Assembly (NCBI GenBank): GCA_028533045.1 | Contig: JAQQAP010000027.1 | Location: 48,113-112,112, forward strand | DNA: 64,000 bases | Source of the DNA: Spirochaetales bacterium | GTDB lineage: Bacteria > Spirochaetota > Spirochaetia > DSM-2461 | Direction of reading: 5' to 3' | Shown: positions 6,942 to 16,073 of the stretch, in pieces | Position numbering within the stretch: position 1 is the stretch's first letter | Layout of the letters: every line of letters begins with the position of its first letter | Notes under the pieces: generated by a model | What the model saw: only the letters and a program-made list of their open reading frames with translations | What the model was told of the DNA's origin: nothing | The model's database searches: none | Translations under genes and position numbers: made by a program

Positions 6942-8189
6942 CTAGGCGGCGCGGATCTCGTCGGTAATGGGTTTCTTGATGATTTTGCGGACCGAGAGCC
7001 AGGTGACGCTCAGGCAAATGGCTATTCCTGCAATCAGGCCGTAGAGGTAGCTCGGGCCGTTCCAAACGCCGTGTATGAGGCCGGTAAAACGGTAGCCCAT
7101 GTTAAAGTCCCGCATCATCCAGGAAAAATCCCAGCCATAGCGGACCAGGGGGATGTTGCCTAGAACGGCCAGAACCAGCCCCACAAAGGAACCCATAAGT
7201 CCAATCAGGATGGCCTCAAAGAGAAAAAGGCGGCGAACGGCGCTCTCCTTCATGCCCAAAGAGCGCATCATCCCGATCTCCGGCTGACGCTCCATTACGG
7301 ACATGAGCATGGTGTTGGCCAGCCCCACCGAGGCGATGATAAAAACGAGGAAGAGGATCACTCCGCTGCTGTAGCTGTCTCCTGCGGCCATCGCCAGATA
7401 ATCGGCGGACCAGTCCCGCCACCCGTGGTATTCCAGGCCGTATTTGTCGGCCAGGGCTAGAAGGGCTTGTTCCGCCCGTATCTGTTCCCGGCGGCTCAGG
7501 GGCAGATCCACAAGCACCATGGTAGAAGCTCCTTCCATAGCCAGATAGTAGTCCGCCGTGTCCAGGGGAATAAAGAGGTAGGAACGGTTGATTTGGGCGT
7601 TCGGGGAGTTTACCAGGCCCACAATTTCCAGGTCCATCGCCTCCCGGGAGCCCCAGCGGTCAATCATCTGCAGGGTCAGTTCATCGCCTGGCTGGAGGCC
7701 CATATCCTGGGCGAGCCATTCCCCTATGGCAGCCTCTTCCAGCCCGGCTTGGGGGAAGCGTCCTTCTTTTAGGGTTTCCCGAATCCGGTTGACCCGGGTG
7801 TCTTCTTCCGGCTCCAGGGCGGTGACTATGACGGGAAAGCTGCCTCCCACTCCGGACCGGGTCACGGCGGTGGCGTCCCATTCGTTGCGCTTCACAGCCG
7901 GGATGCCCTTATCGGCCAGTTCCCTAATCAGCAGGTCCGGATCTTCAATTACCTCTTCCAGAGGCCGATCCTTCCAATCCTCCCAGTATTCGGGGGTGAC
8001 CAAACGGCCCTGGGACATCTCATAGTAGATCAAAGCCAGCTCCGACTCGCTCCGGGCCCCGATCAGCAGGGAATCGAGAAGGATGAAGCCTGCAATGCCC
8101 ACAGCCAGAACGGCCATGGTAATGAGGGTGCGCCTTTTGTAGCGGAACAGGTTTTTGCCCGCCAGGCGTATAAGATAAAGGTGTTTCAT
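6942..8189 (-). CDS. FtsX/MacB-type ABC transporter permease
   Basis: A 415-residue permease with the layout of LolC/MacB proteins: one N-terminal helix after LFRYKRRTLIT, a large periplasmic domain (about residues 45-270), then three C-terminal helices and a coupling segment containing ERQPEIGMMRSLGM, the contact helix for the ATPase. It is clearly a paralogue of the permease at 10196 (shared YKRRT.IT and GYR..G...GVW motifs). Its ATG overlaps the stop of the LolA-like gene (TAATG), so translation is coupled. No ATPase gene follows; it must use the ATPase at 11461. Confidence 0.88.
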   Translation of the reverse strand: MKHLYLIRLAGKNLFRYKRRTLITMAVLAVGIAGFILLDSLLIGARSESELALIYYEMSQGRLVTPEYWEDWKDRPLEEVIEDPDLLIRELADKGIPAVKRNEWDATAVTRSGVGGSFPVIVTALEPEEDTRVNRIRETLKEGRFPQAGLEEAAIGEWLAQDMGLQPGDELTLQMIDRWGSREAMDLEIVGLVNSPNAQINRSYLFIPLDTADYYLAMEGASTMVLVDLPLSRREQIRAEQALLALADKYGLEYHGWRDWSADYLAMAAGDSYSSGVILFLVFIIASVGLANTMLMSVMERQPEIGMMRSLGMKESAVRRLFLFEAILIGLMGSFVGLVLAVLGNIPLVRYGWDFSWMMRDFNMGYRFTGLIHGVWNGPSYLYGLIAGIAICLSVTWLSVRKIIKKPITDEIRAA

Positions 8190-8920
8190 TAGAACAACGC
8201 CTCCTCCGTAAAGAGCCGATCCTCCAGTTCTATGTCTATTTTAATGTCATGGAGTTTCAGTTCCGTGTGGGAATCCCCCTTAATCACATCCCGGAGAATC
8301 ATGTGGGAAATAACGAACTTGTCATCTACTTCCAGGTAGTCGAGCACCTCTATCGTTTTGAGGTGGACATCCCGTTTGGAGTAGTATTCTCCGTAGACCA
8401 GAACGTAGGACTCCTTGTTAATCCAGAGAATCTGCTTGTAGTAGGGGGCTGTCCTCTGCTTGGCGCTCAATTCCACCACATAGCACTCCTGGCCCTTTTT
8501 AAGTTCCGTCCCTTCCAGGGAGGTATAATATTTATCCAGAGTGTCATTCCCTTCGCTCACATCCTCGTAGGACACGTCGCCAAAAAGGGAATCTTTTAGG
8601 GCCGAACCGCTTAGACGAATGGTCTCTTCCGCATCCGGGTCGTAAAGGTACATGGTATCGTCCACGCGGAGCACCTTTTGGCCCGCTTCTTCCACGTTTG
8701 TGAATTCCAGAAGGAATTCCTTATCCCCCCGGCTCCAACTGTCGAAGGTGCTGGTAATATCACCAAAGCGGTCGTGGGAGATCATGGTTCCCGATGACGT
8801 TTGGGTGTCGAAGGACTGGAGGTCGTCGGCCTTTTCGATGATCTCGTCCCCTGTTATGGCGTAGAGGGAATTCAGGCTGAGGCATAAGGCGATTAAGGCT
8901 GACTTGGCTAGAAATTTCAT
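8189..8920 (-). CDS. LolA-like outer-membrane lipoprotein-sorting protein
   Basis: A 243-residue exported protein with signal peptide MKFLAKSALIALCLSLNSLYA. The mature part matches the LolA-like fold used by the outer membrane lipoprotein-sorting family: repeated antiparallel strands such as FLLEFTNVEEAGQKVLRVDDTMYLYDPDAEE and KQILWINKESYVLVYGEYYSKRD. These proteins form an open barrel that binds acyl chains of lipoproteins or other lipids in the periplasm. The gene lies between two FtsX-type permease genes, suggesting it accepts a lipidic substrate from that ABC complex and carries it to the outer membrane. It differs from the second LolA-like gene at 43109, which sits in a housekeeping operon. 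Confidence 0.85.
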   Translation of the reverse strand: MKFLAKSALIALCLSLNSLYAITGDEIIEKADDLQSFDTQTSSGTMISHDRFGDITSTFDSWSRGDKEFLLEFTNVEEAGQKVLRVDDTMYLYDPDAEETIRLSGSALKDSLFGDVSYEDVSEGNDTLDKYYTSLEGTELKKGQECYVVELSAKQRTAPYYKQILWINKESYVLVYGEYYSKRDVHLKTIEVLDYLEVDDKFVISHMILRDVIKGDSHTELKLHDIKIDIELEDRLFTEEALF

Positions 8921-8936
8921 GGTTGACTCCTTTTGT

Positions 8937-10184
8937 TTATATAGCCCTGAGGGCGTCCACCGGCTCGATTTTCGCCGCCCGGCGGGAAGGGATGAAGGTT
9001 GAGAGGGAGGCTACGGCCACGGAGTAGACGAATACCAGGGCCGTGTTGCGCAGACTCAATCCCAAATAGAGATAGTTGGACATGCTGAATCCTTCTATGC
9101 CGTCCATCATATCTCCCATGGGGATGCCCGAAGTGCCTATTGAGAGAATAATCACTATCCCGATGACCATACCGATCAGAGCCCCCAGGGCGCTGATGAA
9201 AAAGGCCTCCAGGAAGAAGAGCCGGGTTAGCTCTTTGCCCCGCATACCCATGGCTCCCATGGTACCGATTTCCCCCATCCGCTCATAGATGACCATAATC
9301 GTCGTATTGATAATGACCGAACTTCCCAGGACAAAGAAGAACAGGGCGAACACGTTGTACACGTTCTTCCCCAGGTTCATCATACCCCAGATCAGGTTGG
9401 TTTCCAGCCAGGACTGAATAATTAGTTCCGGGAAGGCCGGTCCCTGTTCGCTGCGGAGAAGGGCGGCGGCCTCATCGGCGGTCATCACATCCTCATCTAC
9501 CATAAGGAGAATTTCCGAAAGGGCGTCGTTCATAAGGAGCAGTCGCTGGGCCGTGTCCAGGGGAATAAGCACATGGGTGCCGTTGAGAGCTCCCACCGGG
9601 TAGGCCAGGAGTCCCACCACTTCCACGGTAAAATGTTTTTGCTGCCGGTTAGCCTTCATGGTAAGAATGGTGATTTTGTCCGGTGTTGAATCGGTCAGGT
9701 CCAGCCCCATTCGCTCGGCCAGCTTAACCCCAATGACAGCTTCCCGCGATCCGGGGGTGGGGAATCGGCCCTGAATCAGGCTGTCCTCCAGCTCTTGGAA
9801 CTCCTTCTCCTGTTCAAAGTCGACTCCCTTGCCCAGAACATTGTACTCCCGGTCTTCCCGGTAGATGCGTCCGGGGAAATTGATTCGTTCGGAGATTTTC
9901 GTTACCCAGGGATAGGAGGCGAAGGTTTCCGCCGTGGCGGTGGCGTTTTGTACCACCAAGTGGGAGGGGTTGAGCCGTTCGTATTTGTCAAACTCGGCGT
10001 TGCGAATACGAATCATTCCCGTATTGTAGCGCTGCTCGTTTCGGGCCATATCGTCGAGCATTCCGTCCATCATACCGAACAGGAGGACAATGCTCATGGT
10101 GGCCACGGCGATGGCCGAGCCGGAAAGAATGCTTCTCCGCCGGTTTCGCAAAATGTTTCTGTAAGCTATTTTCGCTAGTTTCAT
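8937..10184 (-). CDS. FtsX/MacB-type ABC transporter permease, LolC-like
   Basis: A 415-residue permease with an N-terminal helix after NILRNRRRSILS, a periplasmic domain and three C-terminal helices. The cytosolic coupling segment is ERMGEIGTMGAMGMRG and the C-terminus ARRAAKIEPVDALRAI is typical of LolC/MacB proteins. It is the most divergent of the three permeases of the operon. I place the start at the ATG at 10184, eight bases after AAGGAG; the open frame to 10319 runs into the preceding gene. It lies 11 bp after the preceding permease stop and 16 bp before the LolA-like gene. Confidence 0.88.
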   Translation of the reverse strand: MKLAKIAYRNILRNRRRSILSGSAIAVATMSIVLLFGMMDGMLDDMARNEQRYNTGMIRIRNAEFDKYERLNPSHLVVQNATATAETFASYPWVTKISERINFPGRIYREDREYNVLGKGVDFEQEKEFQELEDSLIQGRFPTPGSREAVIGVKLAERMGLDLTDSTPDKITILTMKANRQQKHFTVEVVGLLAYPVGALNGTHVLIPLDTAQRLLLMNDALSEILLMVDEDVMTADEAAALLRSEQGPAFPELIIQSWLETNLIWGMMNLGKNVYNVFALFFFVLGSSVIINTTIMVIYERMGEIGTMGAMGMRGKELTRLFFLEAFFISALGALIGMVIGIVIILSIGTSGIPMGDMMDGIEGFSMSNYLYLGLSLRNTALVFVYSVAVASLSTFIPSRRAAKIEPVDALRAI

Positions 10185-10195
10185 AGCCTCGCTCC

Positions 10196-11437
10196 TTATG
10201 TGTACCTTAAACAATCGGTGATTTTCATACCTGTTAACTTCCGGGTAACCAAAAGGGAAATCGTTCCGCAAATCGCTACGCCGGCTACCAGGGAGATCAG
10301 GTAATCTCGGAGTATCCATACTCCGTACATCATCCCCGAAACGCGGTAACCAATTTTCATATCCTTAAGCAGGTTGCCGTAGTTTATCCCGATTTTTACC
10401 AGGATAAGATTGGCCCCGGCTCCCCAAATAATCCCTACGATTCCCCCTAGCAGGCCGATTCCCACCGCCTCAATCAGGAAGGTTTTGCGCAAATCCCCGT
10501 CGGTCATTCCCAGGGCCCGGAGCATACCCAGTTCCCGGGTTCGTTCGAACAAACTCATCAGCACCGTGTTGGAGATGCCGATGGCGGCGATGAGCACCAC
10601 CAGGGAGAGAATGGCGTAGGCCGAGTTTTGCTTCCCCGCGGCGATGGCCATAAAGTCGGCGGCCCACTCTTCCCAGGAGTGAAATTCCGCCCCCGTGCCG
10701 GCGAGCAGATGGTGCAGTTTTTCTACCGATCCCCGGGGCGGTTGGGGGTTGGGGCCAAGGCTGACTACGGCCTGGGTGTAGAGCCCGTCCATTTCCAGGT
10801 AGTCATCGGCCACGGTCAGGTCTATGAAAACTACACCGGTGTTCACATAGGGGTCGGGGCAGTCCAGAATACCGGCCACTTCCAGTTCCAACAGTTCTTC
10901 GCTGCCGAATCGTGTTTTTACCCGTAAAGAGACAGGATAGCCTACTTGGGCTCCCATATCTTCCGCCAGCCACCGGCCCAGAAGCACCCCCTCTTCGTCG
11001 GGAGTCAGGAAATGCCCTTCCGAAACAACCCGATTCAGGTCGTAAACGTCACCGTCTCTCTCCGGATCGAGGGCCACCACTTCCACCGCCAAGTATCCCG
11101 ACTCTTCCCAGGGCGCCCCCCGGAATATCAGTTCGCCTGTCAGTTCTATACGGGGTGTCCAGCTTACTCCCTCATCGGTCAGTTTTTGGCCCAGTTCGGG
11201 GGGGAGAGTTTCCTTAAGGGGGCGTGACTCCCGGTCTTCCCAGTAGGCCGGTGTTACAATCCGCCCCGAACCGCTTTCATAGCGCATAATATTGATGATG
11301 GAGTCCTCGCTGACCCCCATGAGGAGGGAGTCCATGAGGATGAACATCATAAGTCCCATAGCCACAGCGAAAGCGGTAATTATGGTCCGTCTTTTGTAAC
11401 GGAGAAGGTTTCTGAAACCCAGTTTTACCAGCTTCAT
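10196..11437 (-). CDS. FtsX/MacB-type ABC transporter permease
   Basis: A 413-residue permease: N-terminal helix after LLRYKRRTIIT, periplasmic domain of about 220 residues, three C-terminal helices, coupling motif ERTRELGMLRALGMTDGD. Closely related in plan to the permease at 6942, so the two may form a heterodimer or alternative complexes around the single ATPase. The start is the ATG at 11437, six bases after GGGGAGG. It follows the ATPase gene by 23 bp. Confidence 0.88.
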   Translation of the reverse strand: MKLVKLGFRNLLRYKRRTIITAFAVAMGLMMFILMDSLLMGVSEDSIINIMRYESGSGRIVTPAYWEDRESRPLKETLPPELGQKLTDEGVSWTPRIELTGELIFRGAPWEESGYLAVEVVALDPERDGDVYDLNRVVSEGHFLTPDEEGVLLGRWLAEDMGAQVGYPVSLRVKTRFGSEELLELEVAGILDCPDPYVNTGVVFIDLTVADDYLEMDGLYTQAVVSLGPNPQPPRGSVEKLHHLLAGTGAEFHSWEEWAADFMAIAAGKQNSAYAILSLVVLIAAIGISNTVLMSLFERTRELGMLRALGMTDGDLRKTFLIEAVGIGLLGGIVGIIWGAGANLILVKIGINYGNLLKDMKIGYRVSGMMYGVWILRDYLISLVAGVAICGTISLLVTRKLTGMKITDCLRYT

Positions 11438-11460
11438 TTTCGGCCTCCCCAATAGTCCCG

Positions 11461-12138
11461 CTAGCGGGTCTCGTCGCTTTGGATCAGCCCGTCATGAAGG
11501 AGGACAAGCCGTTTGGCATAATCCATCACCATCTTATCGTGGGTCGAGAAGATAAAGGTGGTGCCGTGCTTTTCATTCATCTCCCGCATTAGCTTGAGTA
11601 TGTCTTCACCCGTGTGGGAGTCCAGGTTGGCCGTGGGTTCGTCGGCCAGGATAATCTTGGGGTTCTTGACCAGAGCCCGGGCTATGGCCACTCGCTGCTG
11701 CTGTCCGCCGGAGAGCTTGTTGGGACGGCGGTTTTCCATCCCCTCCAAACCGACTTCCTTGAGGATAGCCATGGTGCGTTCCTTTATCTCTTTGTCATCC
11801 AGATCAAGGAGATTCAGGGCGAAGGCCACATTTTCATAGGCGGTGAGGACCGGAATCAGGTTGTAGCTCTGAAAGATGAATCCCAGAGTTTCCCGGCGGA
11901 AAAGGGCCTTTTCGTCCTTGTTCAGCTCAAAGACCGGCTTCTCATCAATCAGGATTCTTCCGCTGTCCAGGCTGTCAATGCAGCCAATCAGGTTCAGAAG
12001 AGTTGTCTTCCCCGAGCCGGAGGGGCCCGCTATGGAGATAAATTCCCCGTCGGAAATGGTCAGATCCACACCGCGCAGGGCTTCTACTTCCACATCTCCC
12101 GTTACATAGGTTTTTTTCACTTGCTCGATGGTAATCAC
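11461..12138 (-). CDS. ABC transporter ATP-binding protein, LolD/MacB family
   Basis: A 225-residue ATPase. Walker A GPSGSGKT (about residues 40-47), Q-loop [10 protein letters not shown], signature [15 protein letters not shown], Walker [13 protein letters not shown] and the switch histidine in STHD are all intact. The family energises FtsX-fold permeases that move lipoproteins or other substrates at the periplasmic face rather than through a channel. The start overlaps the SPFH gene stop by 4 bp (ATGA). It is the only ATPase in an operon with three permeases. Confidence 0.93.
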   Translation of the reverse strand: MITIEQVKKTYVTGDVEVEALRGVDLTISDGEFISIAGPSGSGKTTLLNLIGCIDSLDSGRILIDEKPVFELNKDEKALFRRETLGFIFQSYNLIPVLTAYENVAFALNLLDLDDKEIKERTMAILKEVGLEGMENRRPNKLSGGQQQRVAIARALVKNPKIILADEPTANLDSHTGEDILKLMREMNEKHGTTFIFSTHDKMVMDYAKRLVLLHDGLIQSDETR

Positions 12139-13202
12139 TGCTTTTTCTCCTTGCTCAAGGCCGCCGCGCCGAGGGGCACGCCCAGGTTCATCTGGTCCAT
12201 GGCGGAGGAGGGCATCATCATAAGGGTGCCTTCCTTGGTTTTTAAGCCTTCATAAACCATGTTCATCGAACGCAGTTTAAGGGCCGTTTCGTTGTTCTTA
12301 TATTTTTCCGAGGCGGCGTCAAAGTTCTCCGCCACGGCGATTTCCGCTTCACTCAAGATAATCCGGGACTGCTTTTCCCGTTCCGCCTGGGCTTTTTTAC
12401 TCATCGCATCTTCCAGGGCTTGGGGGATAATCACATCGGTGAATTCCACAGAGAGAATCGTAATACCCCAGGGGTTGGTTTTATGATCCAGGGCTTGCTG
12501 AATTTCCCGTCCCATCTCTTCTCTTTCGGAAAGGAGAGAGGCCAAGTCGTGCCGTCCTATGGCATCGCGCAGGGCCGTTTGGGCGGAAAGGGCCACCGCT
12601 TCCTCGTAGTTTTCCACTTCCAGAACGGCTTTTTTGGCATCCCATATCATCCAGAAGCAGAGGGCGTCCACATGAACGGGAACCGTGTCCAGGGTCAGGC
12701 TTTTTTCCGCCGTAAAATCGGTGGCCCGGATGCGGGTGTCCACATGGGCGGTCACTTTCTCCGCCAGGGGAATGATGAAGAAGAGGCCCGGTCCTTTGAT
12801 TCTATGGAAACGGCCGAAGCGGAGTATAACTACCTTGTCCCAGTGATAAACCAGCTGGGTGGCGCAGGAGACATAGAGGCCGATTCCTCCAAAGCTGAGA
12901 AGGGTAATATAGTCCAGGCCGAATTCCTTGATTCCCAAGAGACCGGCAAAAAGGAATTCCATAAGAATCGTCACACCCCAAAAGGAGAACACTGTCATTA
13001 TTGCTCCGGCAATAAAGAAGTAGATAGACAGTTCCATCACCCGCTCAATATCTACGGGGAAGAAAATCAGCTGGACCAGGGCACCTATTCCCACAAACAG
13101 TCCCAAAACGAGCCAGGAAAAGGCGTTAAAGCTGTAATCGGGTCGGGGAAGCTTTAATTTGCTGTTCTTAATCCTTTCGCTTTTTTGTTTTAAGAGGTTC
13201 AT
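12135..13202 (-). CDS. SPFH/prohibitin-domain membrane protein
   Basis: A 355-residue protein with about four N-terminal hydrophobic segments (residues 25-125) and then an SPFH (stomatin/prohibitin) domain beginning at VILRFGRFHRIKGPGLFFIIP, continuing through FTAEKSLTLDTVPVHVDALCFWMIWD and DVIIPQALEDAMSKKAQAEREKQSRI. The C-terminal part is a helical coiled coil. SPFH proteins form large membrane-associated cages that scaffold or regulate partners, for example proteases or transporters. Its place between a repressor and an ABC transporter, with overlaps of 35 bp upstream and 4 bp downstream, suggests a scaffold for the transporter. Pairing with this ABC class is unusual to my knowledge. Confidence 0.85.
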   Translation of the reverse strand: MNLLKQKSERIKNSKLKLPRPDYSFNAFSWLVLGLFVGIGALVQLIFFPVDIERVMELSIYFFIAGAIMTVFSFWGVTILMEFLFAGLLGIKEFGLDYITLLSFGGIGLYVSCATQLVYHWDKVVILRFGRFHRIKGPGLFFIIPLAEKVTAHVDTRIRATDFTAEKSLTLDTVPVHVDALCFWMIWDAKKAVLEVENYEEAVALSAQTALRDAIGRHDLASLLSEREEMGREIQQALDHKTNPWGITILSVEFTDVIIPQALEDAMSKKAQAEREKQSRIILSEAEIAVAENFDAASEKYKNNETALKLRSMNMVYEGLKTKEGTLMMMPSSAMDQMNLGVPLGAAALSKEKKQ

Positions 13203-13593
13203 TTTCTCTCATCTCCTGTAGATAGTTTATGACTTGATCCATATCAATGCCATAGGAATTCGCTTTTACTATAAAATCCCGTGTCAGGGAGGCCAGGATC
13301 CTTTCTCGTTCCACGGCAGACAGTTCTATTTCCTTCTCTGAAATAAAGGTTCCCGTTCCCTGTTGGGTGTTTACCACTCCGCGGATTTCCAGTTCCCGAT
13401 AGGCCCGTGAGATGGTATTCGGATTGATTTTAAGGTCCACCGCCAGACTGCGGACGGTGGGAAGCTGTTCTCCCGTAACCAGGCGCCCGTCGGCAATAGC
13501 CATTTCTACCTGAAGAATTACTTGCTTGTAGTAGGGAACACCGCTTTTGGGGTCGAGAGAGAAGGATAGGCTTTCAATTTCCTTTGCCGCCAT
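13168..13593 (-). CDS. GntR-family transcriptional regulator, YtrA subfamily
   Basis: A 141-residue DNA-binding protein. The N-terminal winged helix is canonical (PYYKQVILQVEMAIADGRLVTGEQLPTVRSLAVDLKINPNTISRAYRELEIRGVV) and the C-terminal part is only about 50 residues, the short dimerisation tail of the YtrA subfamily that represses ABC-transporter operons in response to cell-envelope stress. It is the first gene of the operon, its 3' end overlaps the SPFH gene, and a perfect palindrome 20 bp upstream of the start should be its own operator. Autorepression of the whole locus is therefore likely. Confidence 0.92.
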   Translation of the reverse strand: MAAKEIESLSFSLDPKSGVPYYKQVILQVEMAIADGRLVTGEQLPTVRSLAVDLKINPNTISRAYRELEIRGVVNTQQGTGTFISEKEIELSAVERERILASLTRDFIVKANSYGIDMDQVINYLQEMRENEPLKTKKRKD

Positions 13594-13612
13594 CGTTTTA
13601 ATTTCCTATTTA

Positions 13613-13642
13613 TATATTGTACTAATATTATAGTACAATATA
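13613..13642. promoter_or_regulatory. Operator of the GntR/YtrA operon
   Basis: A perfect inverted repeat with 12-bp arms around a 6-bp spacer: TATATTGTACTA-ATATTA-TAGTACAATATA. Read on the minus strand it contains a TATAAT -10 box, so bound repressor would block transcription. The GTAC-containing dyad fits operators of YtrA-type GntR proteins. It ends 20 bp from the gntR start codon. Confidence 0.75.
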
Positions 13643-13686
13643 AGTCTAGTCCGACTTTAGGGAATTGTCAAGGGAATGTTGCGGTA

Positions 13687-14340
13687 TTACTCGGACTTTT
13701 GGTGAATCAAATCCTGTACGCCAAAAGAAGAGACAGGAACTGTTTTTACCGAAGGAAAATCGTTCCGGCAGCTAAAAAGAAGATGGAGGCATTCATTAAC
13801 AAGATTTTCGCCGCAATGATCCCTTTGGAAAATTATACTGGGATTGGTACAATTCATATGCCCCTCTGTTACGGTGGAGAGTGTGTCGGTAAAGCTCATA
13901 TAGGACTTTTCCGCTTCCCGAATACTAAGACACTGCATAAGCATATAGGTTCTTTTGTTGCTCTGGATTTGCGGGTAGTTGCGATTCAGTTTGTCTATGT
14001 CAAAGGGGATTCTCTTTGTGCTTTCGGACATGACCTGTTCTATCCACCAACTGAGCTCATCCAGATAGGGGGAATCCCTTCTATGGTGCAAATATTTTAC
14101 GGCAAAAAGATTAGCCATGTGGTCTTCATAAGCTCCTCCCGGAGCGGTGTCATTGAGATTGAAATAGTCTCTCAATAGTTGACCGAAGGCATGAGCCACA
14201 CCGAACTTAGGAAAATAAAAACGAGAGAACGCTCCGGCACAGGATTCGGACATTTTCATTCCTCGGGCGAATTTCTTTTTGTCCGTGGGAGAAATGTGAT
14301 TCCAGGCACTGTATTCTATTGTGTATTGATTCATTGTCAT
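13687..14340 (-). CDS. Hypothetical protein downstream of a chemoreceptor
   Basis: A 217-residue soluble protein that I do not recognise. It has no signal peptide or membrane segment, is rich in aromatic residues and His (for example SAWNHISP, SRFYFPKFGVAHAFGQLLRDYFN, KYLHHRRDSPYLDELSWWIEQVM) and has five cysteines. Helical content looks high. The start is 22 bp after the chemoreceptor stop on the same strand, so the two are likely co-transcribed, and the protein may act with that receptor. The ribosome-binding site is weak (GGAG about 15 bases upstream). A second ATG lies two codons in. Confidence 0.75.
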   Translation of the reverse strand: MTMNQYTIEYSAWNHISPTDKKKFARGMKMSESCAGAFSRFYFPKFGVAHAFGQLLRDYFNLNDTAPGGAYEDHMANLFAVKYLHHRRDSPYLDELSWWIEQVMSESTKRIPFDIDKLNRNYPQIQSNKRTYMLMQCLSIREAEKSYMSFTDTLSTVTEGHMNCTNPSIIFQRDHCGENLVNECLHLLFSCRNDFPSVKTVPVSSFGVQDLIHQKSE

Positions 14341-14361
14341 TTTTTTAAATTTTCACTCCAA

Positions 14362-15963
14362 TTATTTTAACTTCTCCCCGAATACCTTTACGAATTCATT
14401 CAGTGCGTTGGATTTTTCCTGCAGTTCCAGGGAGGATTCGCGAATCAATTTTGTTCCCTGTCGGATCTCACCCATGCTGGAGCCCAGATTCTGGACGAAA
14501 TTTCCCAATTTATCGATATTTTCTCGGGTTCCCGTTTCCTGCTGACGCACGGAATCCACGCTTTCGCTTACCCGGGAGGTAAGGGAGTTCATCGCTGTGG
14601 TGGCTCTGAGTATCTCGTCATTCCCGGCGGCCAGTTCCTTGACGCTGTTGCTAATTTCTTCCATGGCATCTCCCACCTGGCGCACTTCCGTACTGATGCC
14701 GGAAAAGGTAGTTCCCGAGTTTTCCACATTGTTTCCGGCCGCCTCTATGGAGCTGACCAGCTGGGCTATCGTTTCGCTTACCTGTTTCGCATTGACCGCG
14801 CTTGATTCGGCCAGCTTGCGTACTTCATCGGCCACGACCGCGAACCCCCGGCCCGCTTCCCCCGCATGGGCTGCCTCGATGGCGGCGTTCATGGCCAGGA
14901 GATTGGTCTGGCTTGCCACGGCGGAAATGATGGTGATCATCTGTTTGACGCTATCCAGATGGTCCAGAACCTCTTTGAAGGAAAGGGTAGTCCGATTAAT
15001 CACTCCCGCTCCTTCTTCGGCGCTTTGCACCAGTTGTTTGACAGAGGTCATTTTATTGTCTATGACCTGAGAGACATTGGCTATGGACGCAACCATTTCC
15101 TCCAGGGCGGCACTGGTCTGGGTTATATTGTTTGACTGATCCACAGCAACATTCTCCAATGTGTCCATGTGGTGGGAAATCTGATTTAGCGAGTTCCGGG
15201 AGGATTCATACTGTCCCTCCAGATGGCTCACCTTGTCCACTATTCCCTTGATGTTTTCTTCGATTTCCACAATGGCCGAGGCGGATTCTACGGCCTGGTC
15301 TTCCATCCCTTGTGCTTCCATGAGGCCCGATTGGGCTTCCAGAGCCAGAGTACGCATCCGTTTGCCGTTTATTACCGACTCTTCCAGCTTACTCATGGCG
15401 TCGGCAATCAGTTTGTCTATGGTTCTTCTAAGGAGGAGGGAGAACAGGATAAGGAGGACATACATTATAAGGGGCGTTACCAGCTGATCCGCCAGAGTTC
15501 CGGTTAATTCGGTGAATTGTCCCGTGAGGGAAATGATGAGGATGTTGGCAAATGAGAGAGTTACCGTTATGGAAAGAGCATAGGTGAGCCGCCGAAACTG
15601 ATTCAGGAAGAAGAGGGCGGAGAGGATAATCAGGGTTGAAACAAGAAGATTCTGTCCCAGGACATACTCCCCGGAATATCCGTCGATAATATCGGAGACT
15701 CCTACGAGAAGGGCCAGGGTAAAAACAAAGAGGGTGGAGGATAATTCGTAATTCCCTTTGCGCAGAATGATGAGGCTTACAAGGATAAGGCCCAAAATCA
15801 AGGTATTGGTAAAGAAATCCACCCAAGTGAATCCTCCCGCATACTGGAGGACAGAAAGAATCAGCATGAGCCCCACTCCGGCAAGGAGGAAGGCTTGAAG
15901 CACCGGGGCTTTAAGTTGTGTTTCATAGTTACTTTTGGCAAACGATTTTTTGATAAGGTTCAT
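14362..15963 (-). CDS. Methyl-accepting chemotaxis protein with multi-pass membrane sensor
   Basis: A 533-residue chemoreceptor. Residues about 20-195 form six transmembrane helices with almost no periplasmic domain, so it probably senses membrane or intracellular signals rather than a periplasmic ligand. The C-terminal signalling domain has the conserved hairpin tip [35 protein letters not shown] and long heptad repeats on both sides. It should couple to CheA/CheW, but no che genes are in the window. AGGAG precedes the ATG at 15963. Confidence 0.93.
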   Translation of the reverse strand: MNLIKKSFAKSNYETQLKAPVLQAFLLAGVGLMLILSVLQYAGGFTWVDFFTNTLILGLILVSLIILRKGNYELSSTLFVFTLALLVGVSDIIDGYSGEYVLGQNLLVSTLIILSALFFLNQFRRLTYALSITVTLSFANILIISLTGQFTELTGTLADQLVTPLIMYVLLILFSLLLRRTIDKLIADAMSKLEESVINGKRMRTLALEAQSGLMEAQGMEDQAVESASAIVEIEENIKGIVDKVSHLEGQYESSRNSLNQISHHMDTLENVAVDQSNNITQTSAALEEMVASIANVSQVIDNKMTSVKQLVQSAEEGAGVINRTTLSFKEVLDHLDSVKQMITIISAVASQTNLLAMNAAIEAAHAGEAGRGFAVVADEVRKLAESSAVNAKQVSETIAQLVSSIEAAGNNVENSGTTFSGISTEVRQVGDAMEEISNSVKELAAGNDEILRATTAMNSLTSRVSESVDSVRQQETGTRENIDKLGNFVQNLGSSMGEIRQGTKLIRESSLELQEKSNALNEFVKVFGEKLK

Positions 15964-16011
15964 ATTAGCTCCTGAGAATAATTTTAAGTCTTACCCCGGG
16001 TAAAAGCAAAT

Positions 16012-16044
16012 AAAAAGCCCCGGCCGTTGGAGGACGGCCGGGGC
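16012..16044 (-). terminator. Rho-independent terminator of the lectin-fold gene
   Basis: A perfect 11-bp GC-rich stem, GCCCCGGCCGT (16017-16027) with ACGGCCGGGGC (16034-16044), followed on the minus strand by TTTTT. It separates the lectin-fold gene from the chemoreceptor downstream. Confidence 0.88.
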
Positions 16045-16073
16045 AGGTTTGGGGAAGTGAAAAAATCTATTGT

